A DNA stretch of 21,828 nt from an uncultured Lachnospiraceae bacterium (GTDB taxonomy: Bacteria; Bacillota; Clostridia; Lachnospirales; Lachnospiraceae), in NCBI GenBank assembly GCA_910584585.1, contig CAJUBP010000060.1, positions 1-21,828 of the forward strand, given 5' to 3'. Position 1 is the first letter of the stretch; the number at the start of each line of letters is the position of its first letter. The notes under the pieces are model-generated. The model was not told the origin of the DNA. It worked only from the letters and a program-made list of their open reading frames with translations, and made no database searches. Shown piece after piece: positions 14,421-21,750 of this stretch. A program made the position numbers and the translations under genes.

Positions 14421-16100
14421 TCATTTCTCTCCCGTCCAGATAGATTCCATACGGAAAACTTCCGCACGCTTCAGGCATTCTGCCGCTTCCGCGTTTAAAA
14501 TAAAGCATCCCTGATCTGAGATATCATAAAACAGCTTTGTCCCCACTGCTTCTCCGTCATTGACATAGACTTCTACAGTTCGGCGATCTGCAAATATCTC
14601 CAGCTTTTCCACCTTTTCTACTTCCGCCGGGAACATGACAGATTCGCTTTTTACCCCTTTTGTCTGAATGCGCAGTCCCTTTTCGTCATGAATCAGCAGG
14701 ATCCCCCGGTTCTCATCCCCGCCCAACTGAATGGAAAAAGCAATATTGTCCTCAAATTCCACTTCCGCCTTATAGGCATTGGGACAAATTCCTTTCAGGC
14801 AGACATTTTCTCCCTGCCCCCGGTACAATCTTTCCGATTTCAGTGATTCTATTTCTCTGACAGGCGTCAGATACAGACGGCCGTCACGGATATGCATTTC
14901 CCTGGGAATTGTCATGCTTCCGCAGGCTCCCCGCTCCAGTTCCAGATGCTCTCCATAAAAATCAGAAATCCATCCGATGCTGATTCTCCGCCCTTTATGC
15001 TCAAAACTCTGCATTGCATAGCAATTGCTGCCAAAATCAAACCATCCTCTGTGCTCCTCTGTAAATGTTCCGTCTTCAAAGTCTCCTATGTAATATCTGC
15101 ACATCTGATATCTTCCCTGGGAATCATAATGATGCATCAAAGCGCCGACTGCCAGATATTTTCCGTCCAATTCCATGAAATCAGGACATTCCATGCAGCG
15201 GATTCCCGTTTCCTTTTCCACCAAAAGGGGCCCTGTGTAATTCCAATGCTCCAAGTCCCCGGATTCATACAGCAGAATGGCCGCTTTTCCCTCCAGAGCG
15301 CTTCCCAGCGCCATATACCACTTCTTTGACGCTTTGATCACTTTGGGATCTCTGAAATCAAAAGACGCTCCCCGGGGCGGCCGGTCAATCACCAGCCTCT
15401 CTTTTGAAAAATGCAGCATGTCTCTGCTGGTCATTTTCCACTGCTGCTGCAAAGTATTTTCCCCGTCCACCATAGGGCCAAGGCTGCGGGTCAGAAAAAA
15501 GATCGCCTCCCCTTCATGCATAATTGCGGAACCGGAAAACGCGCCTCCTTTTTGTTCCTCCGGATTGTTCAGAATCTCTTCCTGAGGCTCTAACGCCACC
15601 GGAAGATGAACCCAGTGCACCAGATCTTTGCTTGCCGCATGTCCCCAGTACATCTGGGACCACTGCTGGCTGTGGGGATTTAATTGATAGAACATATGGT
15701 AATATCCCTGAAACCAGCACAGCCCGTTGGGATCATTCAGCCAGTTTTTCCAGGGAGCAAAATGGTAAGTTTCCCGAATGGGGGAATCGTATTGCCGCGC
15801 CTGGCTGAACTTTACAAACCCGCCGCTTTCTTTCTCCTGTTCCAGATAACAGACCCCCGCTTCCAGAATATTTTCACAGCCGCTGAGATAACAAAACGAG
15901 ACCTGGCACTCTTCGCAGAAGATTTCATATTCCGTATCTGTTTCCACAGGTATTTTAAGCCACCTGTAATATCCCTGCTCCACCGGAAATTCCCGGCATT
16001 TCTCCAAAACGGAGATCGCCTCCGAAACTACCCGGATTTTTCCTCCCGGCTGCAGTGCCCGGGCAAACACTTCCAGCATGGCATAATTTCCTGTATTCAT
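14421..16100 (-). CDS. GH32 beta-fructosidase / sucrose-6-phosphate hydrolase-like
   Basis: This 559-aa enzyme has no signal peptide, so it should act in the cytoplasm on imported sugar. The three GH32 motifs are intact: WLNDPNG (120-126, nucleophile D123), FRDP (249-252, D251) and the acid/base glutamate in MECPDF (E304). About 110 residues precede the five-bladed propeller, longer than in a minimal GH32 and without a recognised fold. A C-terminal beta-sandwich follows (ISIQLGG and EIFADRRTVEVYVNDG). AGGAGG six to seven bases before the ATG at 16100 decides the start; an upstream GTG/ATG extension of 8 codons overlaps that site. First gene of the operon, under the LacI-type operators. It releases fructose from sucrose or short fructans; a kinase is not in the window. 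Confidence 0.94.
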   Translation of the reverse strand: MNTGNYAMLEVFARALQPGGKIRVVSEAISVLEKCREFPVEQGYYRWLKIPVETDTEYEIFCEECQVSFCYLSGCENILEAGVCYLEQEKESGGFVKFSQARQYDSPIRETYHFAPWKNWLNDPNGLCWFQGYYHMFYQLNPHSQQWSQMYWGHAASKDLVHWVHLPVALEPQEEILNNPEEQKGGAFSGSAIMHEGEAIFFLTRSLGPMVDGENTLQQQWKMTSRDMLHFSKERLVIDRPPRGASFDFRDPKVIKASKKWYMALGSALEGKAAILLYESGDLEHWNYTGPLLVEKETGIRCMECPDFMELDGKYLAVGALMHHYDSQGRYQMCRYYIGDFEDGTFTEEHRGWFDFGSNCYAMQSFEHKGRRISIGWISDFYGEHLELERGACGSMTIPREMHIRDGRLYLTPVREIESLKSERLYRGQGENVCLKGICPNAYKAEVEFEDNIAFSIQLGGDENRGILLIHDEKGLRIQTKGVKSESVMFPAEVEKVEKLEIFADRRTVEVYVNDGEAVGTKLFYDISDQGCFILNAEAAECLKRAEVFRMESIWTGEK

Positions 16101-16163
16101 CTGCTTCCTCCTTTCCTCCAACAAAATTTCCTGTTACAATTCATACAGGCCGCTTTTTTCTTT

Positions 16164-16291
16164 ATAAAACCGGTTCCATACATATTATACTTAAATATCA
16201 TGATATTTTTCCATATTATTCTAATATTTTTATTATAATTATGGAACCCGTTCCATGTAGAGATTGTAATATACTCTGTTCCATTTGTCAA
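16164..16291 (-). promoter_or_regulatory. GH32-ABC operon promoter with LacI-type operators
   Basis: On the minus strand TTGACA (16286-16291), a 17-bp spacer and TACAAT (16263-16268) make a strong promoter. Operator O2, ATGGAACCCGTTCCAT (16241-16256), is a 7-bp perfect inverted repeat around the start site. A matching GTTCCAT half-site (16278-16284) lies in the spacer. A third, imperfect site (16164-16179, ending GTTCCAT) lies about 80 bp downstream. The centre-to-centre distance could permit looping. The adjacent LacI gene product is the likely ligand. The leader also has a perfect palindrome, AAATATCATGATATTT (16193-16208). This and the terminator at 16322 account for the gene-free 16101-16430. 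Confidence 0.82.
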
Positions 16292-16321
16292 TCACTTTTC
16301 CGTCTATTTTTATCTGCCATC

Positions 16322-16370
16322 AAAAAAAAGAAGATTCTGTATTGTGCACTTTATACAAAATCCTCTTCTC
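16322..16370 (-). terminator. rho-independent terminator of lacI-type gene
   Basis: On the minus strand, ATTTTGTAT pairs with ATACAGAAT (one wobble). It is extended after a small bulge by an AGAAG/CTTCT stem, and the hairpin is followed by a run of eight T's (16322-16329 as A's on the plus strand). It lies 60 bp after the LacI stop and before the GH32 promoter, so the two units are transcribed separately. Confidence 0.75.
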
Positions 16371-16430
16371 TTATCTATTTTTACCAAAACGAGTTTTCTA
16401 TTTTTTTATATTTTCACCAAAAAATCCCGG

Positions 16431-17405
16431 TTATGCTGTCCCGCCAGACTGGATTTCCACATCCAAGATCAGCCGATGGGGCACATTTTTCCGCTGTTCC
16501 ACCATGTCCAGAAGGGTATTTACGGAAATCTCCGCCAATAATTCTACATTTTGCCGAACTGCAGTCAGCCGGGGATATACCATATTAGAAGGCTCCGTGG
16601 CGTCAAATCCGATAATGGAAATATCCTCCGGAATTCTCATCCCTTTTCGCTGAGCCATGTTCAGGCAGGCGATTGCCGCCAAATCCCCTCCGAATATTCC
16701 GTCAATCTCAGGATGATTCCGGAAAATCTCTTCCGCCATCTTATAGTGGGCGTCCCAGTGGAACATGTTCCATTCCATAATTTCATTCAGGACAGCAACG
16801 CCATGTTCCTCCATGATCTGCGTAAAAGCGCGGTATCTGTCATTTGCCATAATATGGGGGGAAATCCCGGAAACCAGGTATACTTTCCTGCGCCCGGCCT
16901 GAAGCATCAGCTCCGCCGCTAATCTCCCGCCCTTCGCGTGATCACAGCCAATCAGGGGAATCTTCGGCCCTAAATCCCGGTCGATGGAAACAATGGGCTT
17001 GGCCTGCTTCTGGTACTCTTCCACTTCCAGGCCATGGGAGGCTGTGATAATCCCATCCACCATATTCCGCTCCAGCATATCCAGATATTCCTGTTCCCGC
17101 CTGCTGATGCCTACCGTGTTGCAAATCATGGTTTTATAGCCCTGTTCGTATAACTCCATTTCAATATATTTCACCAGGGACGCAAAAAAGGGATGAGCCA
17201 AATCCGGCACAATCACTCCCACGATTCCCGTTTTGTTGTGGTACAGATTCCTTGCCAGCTCATTGGGCGTATAATTCAGCTTCTTTGCCGCTTTTTCAAT
17301 TTTTTTTCTTGTCTCGGAGGAGACATATCCGGAACCGTTTAAGGCCCGTGACACGGTTCCCACTCCCACTCCTGCTTCCTGAGCCACTTCTCTGATACTT
17401 GCCAT
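16431..17405 (-). CDS. LacI-family transcriptional repressor
   Basis: This 324-aa protein has the normal LacI length. Residues 1-50 are the helix-turn-helix and hinge helix (SIREVAQEAGVGVGTVSRAL, then KLNYTPNELARNLYHNKT). A sugar-binding-protein-like effector domain follows (IVGVIVPDLAHPFFASLVKY onward). TTGAGGAAA precedes the ATG, and a TATAAT lies about 20 bases upstream. It probably represses the GH32-ABC operon through the GGAAC-N2-GTTCC sites and is released by an imported or hydrolysed sugar. It has its own terminator. Confidence 0.94.
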   Translation of the reverse strand: MASIREVAQEAGVGVGTVSRALNGSGYVSSETRKKIEKAAKKLNYTPNELARNLYHNKTGIVGVIVPDLAHPFFASLVKYIEMELYEQGYKTMICNTVGISRREQEYLDMLERNMVDGIITASHGLEVEEYQKQAKPIVSIDRDLGPKIPLIGCDHAKGGRLAAELMLQAGRRKVYLVSGISPHIMANDRYRAFTQIMEEHGVAVLNEIMEWNMFHWDAHYKMAEEIFRNHPEIDGIFGGDLAAIACLNMAQRKGMRIPEDISIIGFDATEPSNMVYPRLTAVRQNVELLAEISVNTLLDMVEQRKNVPHRLILDVEIQSGGTA

Positions 17406-17462
17406 TTTATTTCCTCAATTATAGGTTGATTATTCAAACATGATCTTTTGCATATTTTTTGT

Positions 17463-17670
17463 CTTTGGATACGGACGGAACTGGCGGAGCGCCCTTTGGC
17501 ACACAAACCGGGCAGCGCTCCGGCGAACTAACTGCTAACTTCGACTAAGGAAGTCAGGAAAGCCTTCCTTCCTAAGTCGACCTAAGCAGTGGATTTCGCC
17601 TCCGCTAAAAGCGCCCTTGAATCGTTTGCTTAGCCAAAGGGCGCTCCGCCAGTTCCTGTGTATCGAAATG
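17463..17670. repeat. about 200-bp palindromic element
   Basis: Perfect 24-bp arms lie at 17477-17500 and 17633-17656 (starting GGAACTGGCGGAGCGCC and its complement). They extend imperfectly outward to about 17463 and 17670 through GGATAC/GTATCG. Nested inside are TCGACTAAGGAAG (17541-17553) with CTTCCTAAGTCGA (17568-17580, one mismatch), and shorter ACTGCT and GGCGAA pairs. No ORF is present. The whole could fold as one long interrupted hairpin. It lies in the 678-bp gene-free region 17406-18083, between the divergent LacI and WYL genes. The rest of that region holds a repeat-end-like GAGTATGTTTGAAAAAT (17688-17704), a promoter and the second element. Confidence 0.88.
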
Positions 17671-17828
17671 AAATTTACATATTCGTTCGAGTATGTTTGA
17701 AAAATATGGATTGTTTGGTGTAATGCTGGTAAAGATCATATCATAATTTCAGAATTATCACAACTGAAAGATTAAGGTAAGTTTTCCACGGATATCTCGA
17801 ACACATTTATTTCTGTATATCTGAATGG

Positions 17829-17857
17829 TTGATTCTAAGAAAAGAAACAGATATAAT
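17829..17857 (+). promoter_or_regulatory. promoter upstream of the WYL regulator
   Basis: TTGATT (17829-17834), a 17-bp spacer and TATAAT (17852-17857) form a good promoter on the plus strand. The expected start site (about 17864) falls just before the inverted-repeat element at 17870. The WYL gene, starting at 18084, would have a leader of about 220 nt made mostly of that element. Confidence 0.6.
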
Positions 17858-17869
17858 AAATTCCGGGCT

Positions 17870-18058
17870 AGAGCGTGTTTGAAAAATGCTTTCTGACAGA
17901 TGTATTCTCCACTTAGTAGGAGATTTGTGCCAAATGAAGGGCGCATAGCGGGCTATGTAACCTGAATTTGGCGCAAATATCGCGCTAAGTGGGGGATGCA
18001 GATGGCAGGAATGAATTTTCAAACACGCGCTAGAGCGTGTCTTAAAATTCATTCCCGC
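17870..18058. repeat. dispersed inverted-repeat (MITE-like) element, full copy
   Basis: A 162-bp imperfect palindrome (17870-18031) has arms of about 71 bp, beginning AGAGCGTGTTTGAAAA on each strand, around a central CATAGC-GG-GCTATG hairpin. A third arm-like stretch, AGAGCGTGTCTTAAAATTC (18032-18050, on to 18058), follows at once. A truncated copy lies inverted at 10999-11142. There is no coding capacity and no transposase nearby. Size and terminal inverted repeats fit a miniature inverted-repeat element, but no clear target duplication is visible. Confidence 0.8.
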
Positions 18059-18083
18059 AATTTGGGGCTAAAAGGAGAAAACA

Positions 18084-18980
18084 ATGCAGGAAAGCAGATT
18101 ATTTAAGATTATATATTACTTGCTGGACAAGGGCCGGGCTACCGCTCCGGAACTGGCAGAGCGGTTTGAGGTATCTGTCCGGACCATTTACAGAGATATT
18201 GATTCTCTAAGCGGAGCGGGCATCCCCATCTATGCGGAGGCCGGCAGAAATGGCGGCATTCATCTGATGGATGATTTTGTGCTGGATCAGGCGGTATTTT
18301 CAGAAGAGGAAAAGCAGGAAATCCTCTCGGCCTTACAGAGCATAAATATTGCCCAAAACAGCAACGCCAGCCAGACATTGCAGAAACTCTCCGCCTTGTT
18401 TCAACTGGGTTCTGAGCATTGGCTGGAAGTGGATTTTTCCAGATGGGGAAATGAAGGATTTGACAATGAAAAGTTCGAACTGCTGAAATCAGCGATTATC
18501 CGCTGCAGAACCATTAAAATTCAATATGCAGGTTCCTCTCAGGCAATTACGGAAAGAACCGTGCAGCCCTTAAAGCTTATTTTTAAGGCAAAAGCATGGT
18601 ACTTAAATGCATTCTGTACAGAGAAGCAGGTTTTTCGGACTTTCAAATTAAACCGCATTTTAGATTTGGAAGTTTTACAGGAGACCTTTTTGCGCCGCCA
18701 TGTTCCGAAACCGCCGGATGCTCCCGAGCCGGAATACAATCAAATTACGCTTCGTTTTCCGAAAGAAATGGCATACCGTGTTTACGATGAATTTGACAAA
18801 GACCAGATACAGCAGCTGGCAAACGGCGACCTGATCGCCTCCGCCAAAATGCCGGAAGATCCGTGGCTGACAGGTTTTCTCCTGTCTTTTGGAACACAGG
18901 TGGAGATCCTCTCTCCCGCTTATCTGAGAGACGCCGTGGCAGAACAGGCCAAATTAATTTATGAAAAAAATAAACCCTGA
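18084..18980 (+). CDS. WYL-domain (YafY-type) transcriptional regulator
   Basis: This 298-aa protein has an N-terminal HTH_11 winged helix (residues 1-60; ATAPELAERFEVSVRTIYRD) and a central WYL domain (about 135-210; KAWYLNAFCTEKQVFRTFKL). A C-terminal WCX-type extension follows (about 225-298). These regulators sense a small ligand or nucleic acid through WYL. AAAGGAGA precedes the ATG. The stop codon lies inside an inverted repeat that probably serves as operator for the zinc-ribbon gene 82 bp downstream. Transcription likely starts before the repeat element at 17870. Confidence 0.92.
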   Translation: MQESRLFKIIYYLLDKGRATAPELAERFEVSVRTIYRDIDSLSGAGIPIYAEAGRNGGIHLMDDFVLDQAVFSEEEKQEILSALQSINIAQNSNASQTLQKLSALFQLGSEHWLEVDFSRWGNEGFDNEKFELLKSAIIRCRTIKIQYAGSSQAITERTVQPLKLIFKAKAWYLNAFCTEKQVFRTFKLNRILDLEVLQETFLRRHVPKPPDAPEPEYNQITLRFPKEMAYRVYDEFDKDQIQQLANGDLIASAKMPEDPWLTGFLLSFGTQVEILSPAYLRDAVAEQAKLIYEKNKP

Positions 18981-19033
18981 CAGAAGGTGTCAGGATATCT
19001 GTGCTATCCTATCTTCAATAGCAATACAGCTAT
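18976..19033 (+). promoter_or_regulatory. cluster of inverted repeats before zinc-ribbon gene
   Basis: Three dyads follow each other in under 60 bp: CCTGACA/TGTCAGG (18976-18994, 5-bp centre, perfect), AGGATA/TATCCT (18992-19010, perfect, overlapping the first by three bases) and ATAGC/GCTAT (19018-19033). The first includes the WYL stop codon. A binding site for the WYL regulator is the simplest reading, but the sites have not been compared with other loci. Confidence 0.5.
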
Positions 19034-19062
19034 GAAACTATGTCAGAAAACGGAGGTAAGAA

Positions 19063-19338
19063 ATGAACGAAATGAAAATGAATGAAAAATTCTGCCAATG
19101 CTGCGGAATGCCTATGGGAGATACGGATGAACTATACGGAACAAATTCTGACGGCAGTAAAAACCAAGAATACTGCAAATATTGTTTTGAAAAGGGAGCA
19201 TTTACCTTTCAGGGATCTATGGAAGAAATGATTGAAGTATGCGTCCCCAACATGACTGCCGCCCACCCGGACATGAAAGAGGATGAGGCAAGAAAAATCA
19301 TGCAGGAATGGTTTCCTACTTTAAAGCGATGGAAATAG
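19063..19338 (+). CDS. small zinc-ribbon protein
   Basis: This 91-aa protein has two cysteine pairs, CQCCGMPMG (C11 and C14 as likely ligands) and YCKYC (C38, C41), spaced like a zinc ribbon. Between them is the YGTNSDGSKNQEYC stretch typical of the putative zinc-ribbon family (zf-ribbon_2, named from memory). The C-terminal half is helical and acidic. GGAGG is well placed before the ATG. Its biochemical role is unknown. Its place just after a WYL regulator suggests it is the regulated target. Confidence 0.85.
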   Translation: MNEMKMNEKFCQCCGMPMGDTDELYGTNSDGSKNQEYCKYCFEKGAFTFQGSMEEMIEVCVPNMTAAHPDMKEDEARKIMQEWFPTLKRWK

Positions 19339-19380
19339 CGCAAACGCCAACGGCTTTCATATTCAAAGATATACCCGTGA

Positions 19381-19438
19381 GCCAAATGATTTGCCAGCAG
19401 ATTTCAGTATTTTTAAGATAAACAGCAAATCATTTGGC
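19381..19438. repeat. 14-bp perfect inverted repeat between convergent genes
   Basis: GCCAAATGATTTGC (19381-19394) and GCAAATCATTTGGC (19425-19438) are perfect complements around a 30-nt loop. They lie between the zinc-ribbon stop and the end of the converging MATE operon. The stem could slow or end transcription on either strand, but no T-run follows on either side, so terminator function is uncertain. Confidence 0.6.
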
Positions 19439-19452
19439 AAATAAGGAACTGT

Positions 19453-19662
19453 TCAGAAATAACTTTTTTTCTTTCTGGGGGAGGCCGAAAGAACGGGTGG
19501 GCCTGCTGCAGCCATGGTTCTTGTGCCTCCCACGTTTTGAAGAAGCCCGGCAATGCGCACAATTTTTTCTTCCGGCTCAAAGCCGTCCACATAGGCGCTG
19601 CCCTTATTTCCTCCGATGAACCAGTGGCGTTTATTTATATTCCGGCCAATCGCGTACAGCAT
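19453..19662 (-). CDS. 69-aa hypothetical ORF at end of MATE operon
   Basis: The ATG at 19662 follows GGAGGTGA at a spacing of about 10 and lies 28 bp after the MATE stop, so it could be translated as the last gene of the operon. The first 50 residues (MLYAIGRNINKRHWFIGGNK onward) look like a real protein. The end (ASPRKKKSYF) looks less so, which suggests a gene truncated by deletion or frameshift. No family is recognised. Confidence 0.4.
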   Translation of the reverse strand: MLYAIGRNINKRHWFIGGNKGSAYVDGFEPEEKIVRIAGLLQNVGGTRTMAAAGPPVLSASPRKKKSYF

Positions 19663-19690
19663 AAATTTTGCGTCACCTCCAAAAAAGCAC

Positions 19691-21085
19691 TTATTCCACA
19701 GCCTCATCTTCCATAGATCTTAGCAACTTACGGAAACTGAAATAAAAGCATACCGACGTAGTACACACTGCAGCCGTATCCGCTATTGGCTCTGCCATGA
19801 AAATTCCTGCAGCTTTATTTTCCATTATTTTGGGCATAAGAAAGATCAGAGGTATCAGCAGAAGGATTTTTCTATAAATGGAAAGAAAAATCGCCACCGG
19901 CGCATTTCCCAATGCCACCATGCTGTACTGACAGGCTACCTGTATCCCAAAAATTGCAGACATAGACATAAAAATCCGCAGAGCCCAGGCCGTATACGCC
20001 AGCAGCCCGGCATCATTCGTAAAAATACCCGCCAGCAGTTCATTCCCAAACATACAAAATGCCCATATCAGAACCGAACCAACCGTACAGGAAAACAGGA
20101 CCATGCGGAAAGTCTCTTTCACCCGCCCTGCGTTCCCCGCCCCTGCATTATAGCTTAAGATGGGCTGCGCCCCCTGTGTCATGCCCGTCAGAAGGAGCAT
20201 AGTAAAATTCATGATCGTACATAAAATTGTGACTGCCCCCACCGCTGTATTCCCTGCATACTTCAAGAGTGAGACATTGAAACAGACAGCCACAAGGTTT
20301 TCTGTGATCTGCATCAGACAGGGGGAAAACCCAAGGGCAATACACGGGAGCAGTATCCCCGGCTCAAAGCGGATCAGACTTCTGCGCAGCCGTATCACAC
20401 TCCTGCCGGAACACAAAAAGGCTGTCACCCATACGGAAGATACGCACTGGCTTATCACTGTCGCAAATGCAGCGCCTTTTACCCCCATATGGAAAAGATA
20501 GATAAACACCGGGTCTAAAATACAGTTTAGCGCAGCCCCAATCAGCACAGTCAGCATACTGGTTCCAGAAAAGCCCTGTGCCGTAATAAACGAATTCAAC
20601 CCTAAAGAAAGTTGGACAAAAACCGTCCCCAGGCAGTAAATCTGTATGTAATCCGCCGCATAGGGGATTGTCTGCGCATCCGCCCCAAACAGCAGCAGGA
20701 TCTTTCTTCCGAACAACAGCATAACAACCGTCAGAATTATGGAAAGTGCAGCCAGCGTATAGGTGCATGTTCCGAGAATCCTTTCCGCCTCCCCATGCTG
20801 CTTTCTACCCAGCGCAATGGAAGCCCTCGGCGCCCCACCCATGCTGATCAATGCCGCAAAAGCGGATATACCAAGGATAACCGGCATCGTCACACCCACG
20901 CCTGTCAGCGCATCTGCCCCAATCTTCGGAATATGCCCGATGAACATCCGGTCAACCATATTATAGGTCACATTGATGACCTGTGCGGTCACTGCCGGGA
21001 CTGCCAGCTTGAAAAAGAGCTGCCGGACAGGAAGCCTCGCCAGTTCGTTTTCTTTGCTGCTGATATTTTCACACTCTTTTTCCAT
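19691..21085 (-). CDS. MATE-family efflux transporter
   Basis: This 464-aa protein has about 12 hydrophobic segments. The first MATE repeat is visible at LFFKLAVPAVTAQVINVTYN with MVDRMFIGHI (about residues 24-53), and the second begins near residue 245. It is not closely similar to the MATE protein at 9008 in visible sequence. AGAGGATGG precedes the ATG. It is the third gene of an HxlR-led operon (25 bp after the 63-aa gene), so it is probably induced by the toxic compound sensed by HxlR and exports it. Substrate unknown. Confidence 0.93.
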   Translation of the reverse strand: MEKECENISSKENELARLPVRQLFFKLAVPAVTAQVINVTYNMVDRMFIGHIPKIGADALTGVGVTMPVILGISAFAALISMGGAPRASIALGRKQHGEAERILGTCTYTLAALSIILTVVMLLFGRKILLLFGADAQTIPYAADYIQIYCLGTVFVQLSLGLNSFITAQGFSGTSMLTVLIGAALNCILDPVFIYLFHMGVKGAAFATVISQCVSSVWVTAFLCSGRSVIRLRRSLIRFEPGILLPCIALGFSPCLMQITENLVAVCFNVSLLKYAGNTAVGAVTILCTIMNFTMLLLTGMTQGAQPILSYNAGAGNAGRVKETFRMVLFSCTVGSVLIWAFCMFGNELLAGIFTNDAGLLAYTAWALRIFMSMSAIFGIQVACQYSMVALGNAPVAIFLSIYRKILLLIPLIFLMPKIMENKAAGIFMAEPIADTAAVCTTSVCFYFSFRKLLRSMEDEAVE

Positions 21086-21110
21086 CTATTCCATCCTCTT
21101 TCCATACAGA

Positions 21111-21302
21111 TTAACGCAGGATAGCATCATAAATCCTTTTGTCATAATCCTGAAACACATTAAAAACCACTTTTTGAATATCTGAATCTCCCAGACACTT
21201 CCAGACTGTCCTGACGGCAATCTCCGCCGCCTGCTGCCTGTACTCCGGCGCTTCTTCCAAAAGCAGGCTGTTCCATGTCCGTATTTTTTCTAACCGGCTC
21301 AT
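21111..21302 (-). CDS. 63-aa conserved-looking small protein, function unknown
   Basis: The ATG at 21302 is preceded by GGGAGG (21313-21318, spacing 10); a GTG three codons upstream lies too close to that site. The protein (MSRLEKIRTWNSLLLEEAPE onward) is soluble and mostly helical, with no signal or membrane segment. It sits 21 bp after the HxlR gene and 25 bp before the MATE gene, so it is co-transcribed. No family is recognised; a partner or modulator of HxlR is possible but speculative. Confidence 0.65.
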   Translation of the reverse strand: MSRLEKIRTWNSLLLEEAPEYRQQAAEIAVRTVWKCLGDSDIQKVVFNVFQDYDKRIYDAILR

Positions 21303-21323
21303 TTTCCACACACCTCCCAGCCG

Positions 21324-21710
21324 TTATCTCCCGCCGCCGTTATAATCACACTTCTGGCAATGCTGCATGGCATGTTCCCTATCCTCTTTATGATAAGCGC
21401 CCGACCACTGGCAGATGCTCTGCAAAATGGGGACGACAGACAGCCCCTTCTCCGTAAGGGAATATTCCACTCTGGGAGGAATTTCATCATAGGACTGCCG
21501 GTTTATCATACCGTTTTTCATCAGCACCTTTAACGAAGCGCCGAGAACCGCATCCGTAATATTGGTAAGCTCACTGCGCAGTTCACTGTACCGCAATGTC
21601 TTTTTTGCCGCCAGCACACAGATGATCCGGGAATTCCATTTACCCCCGAACACATCCAGGCCATATTCCAGCGGACAGCGGATATCCTTGTCTAATTTTG
21701 GTTTATACAT
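21324..21710 (-). CDS. HxlR-family transcriptional regulator
   Basis: This 128-aa winged-helix protein has the family signature CPLEYGLDVFGGKW (12-25), a helix-turn-helix (LRYSELRSELTNITDAVLGA) and a wing ending in VEYSLTEKGLS. Cys12 matches the conserved N-terminal cysteine that senses quinones, aldehydes or disulfide stress in relatives such as YodB and HypR. A C-terminal CQKC (118-121) adds a second possible thiol or metal site. GAGGTGAT precedes the ATG. It heads an operon with a 63-aa protein and a MATE exporter, which it probably controls through the inverted repeat at its promoter. Confidence 0.92.
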   Translation of the reverse strand: MYKPKLDKDIRCPLEYGLDVFGGKWNSRIICVLAAKKTLRYSELRSELTNITDAVLGASLKVLMKNGMINRQSYDEIPPRVEYSLTEKGLSVVPILQSICQWSGAYHKEDREHAMQHCQKCDYNGGGR

Positions 21711-21750
21711 ATGATCACCTCAACTCATTCTTTTTCTGCGTATCCCCATC

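Noticed and set aside
14302..14508. Small Lys/Glu-rich ORF over the tandem repeat
   Set aside because: It overlaps the end of the GH32 gene and its sequence reflects the repeat only.
17758..18052. Minus-strand ORFs over the repeat element
   Set aside because: They are made by the palindrome, lack ribosome binding sites and have no protein-like pattern.
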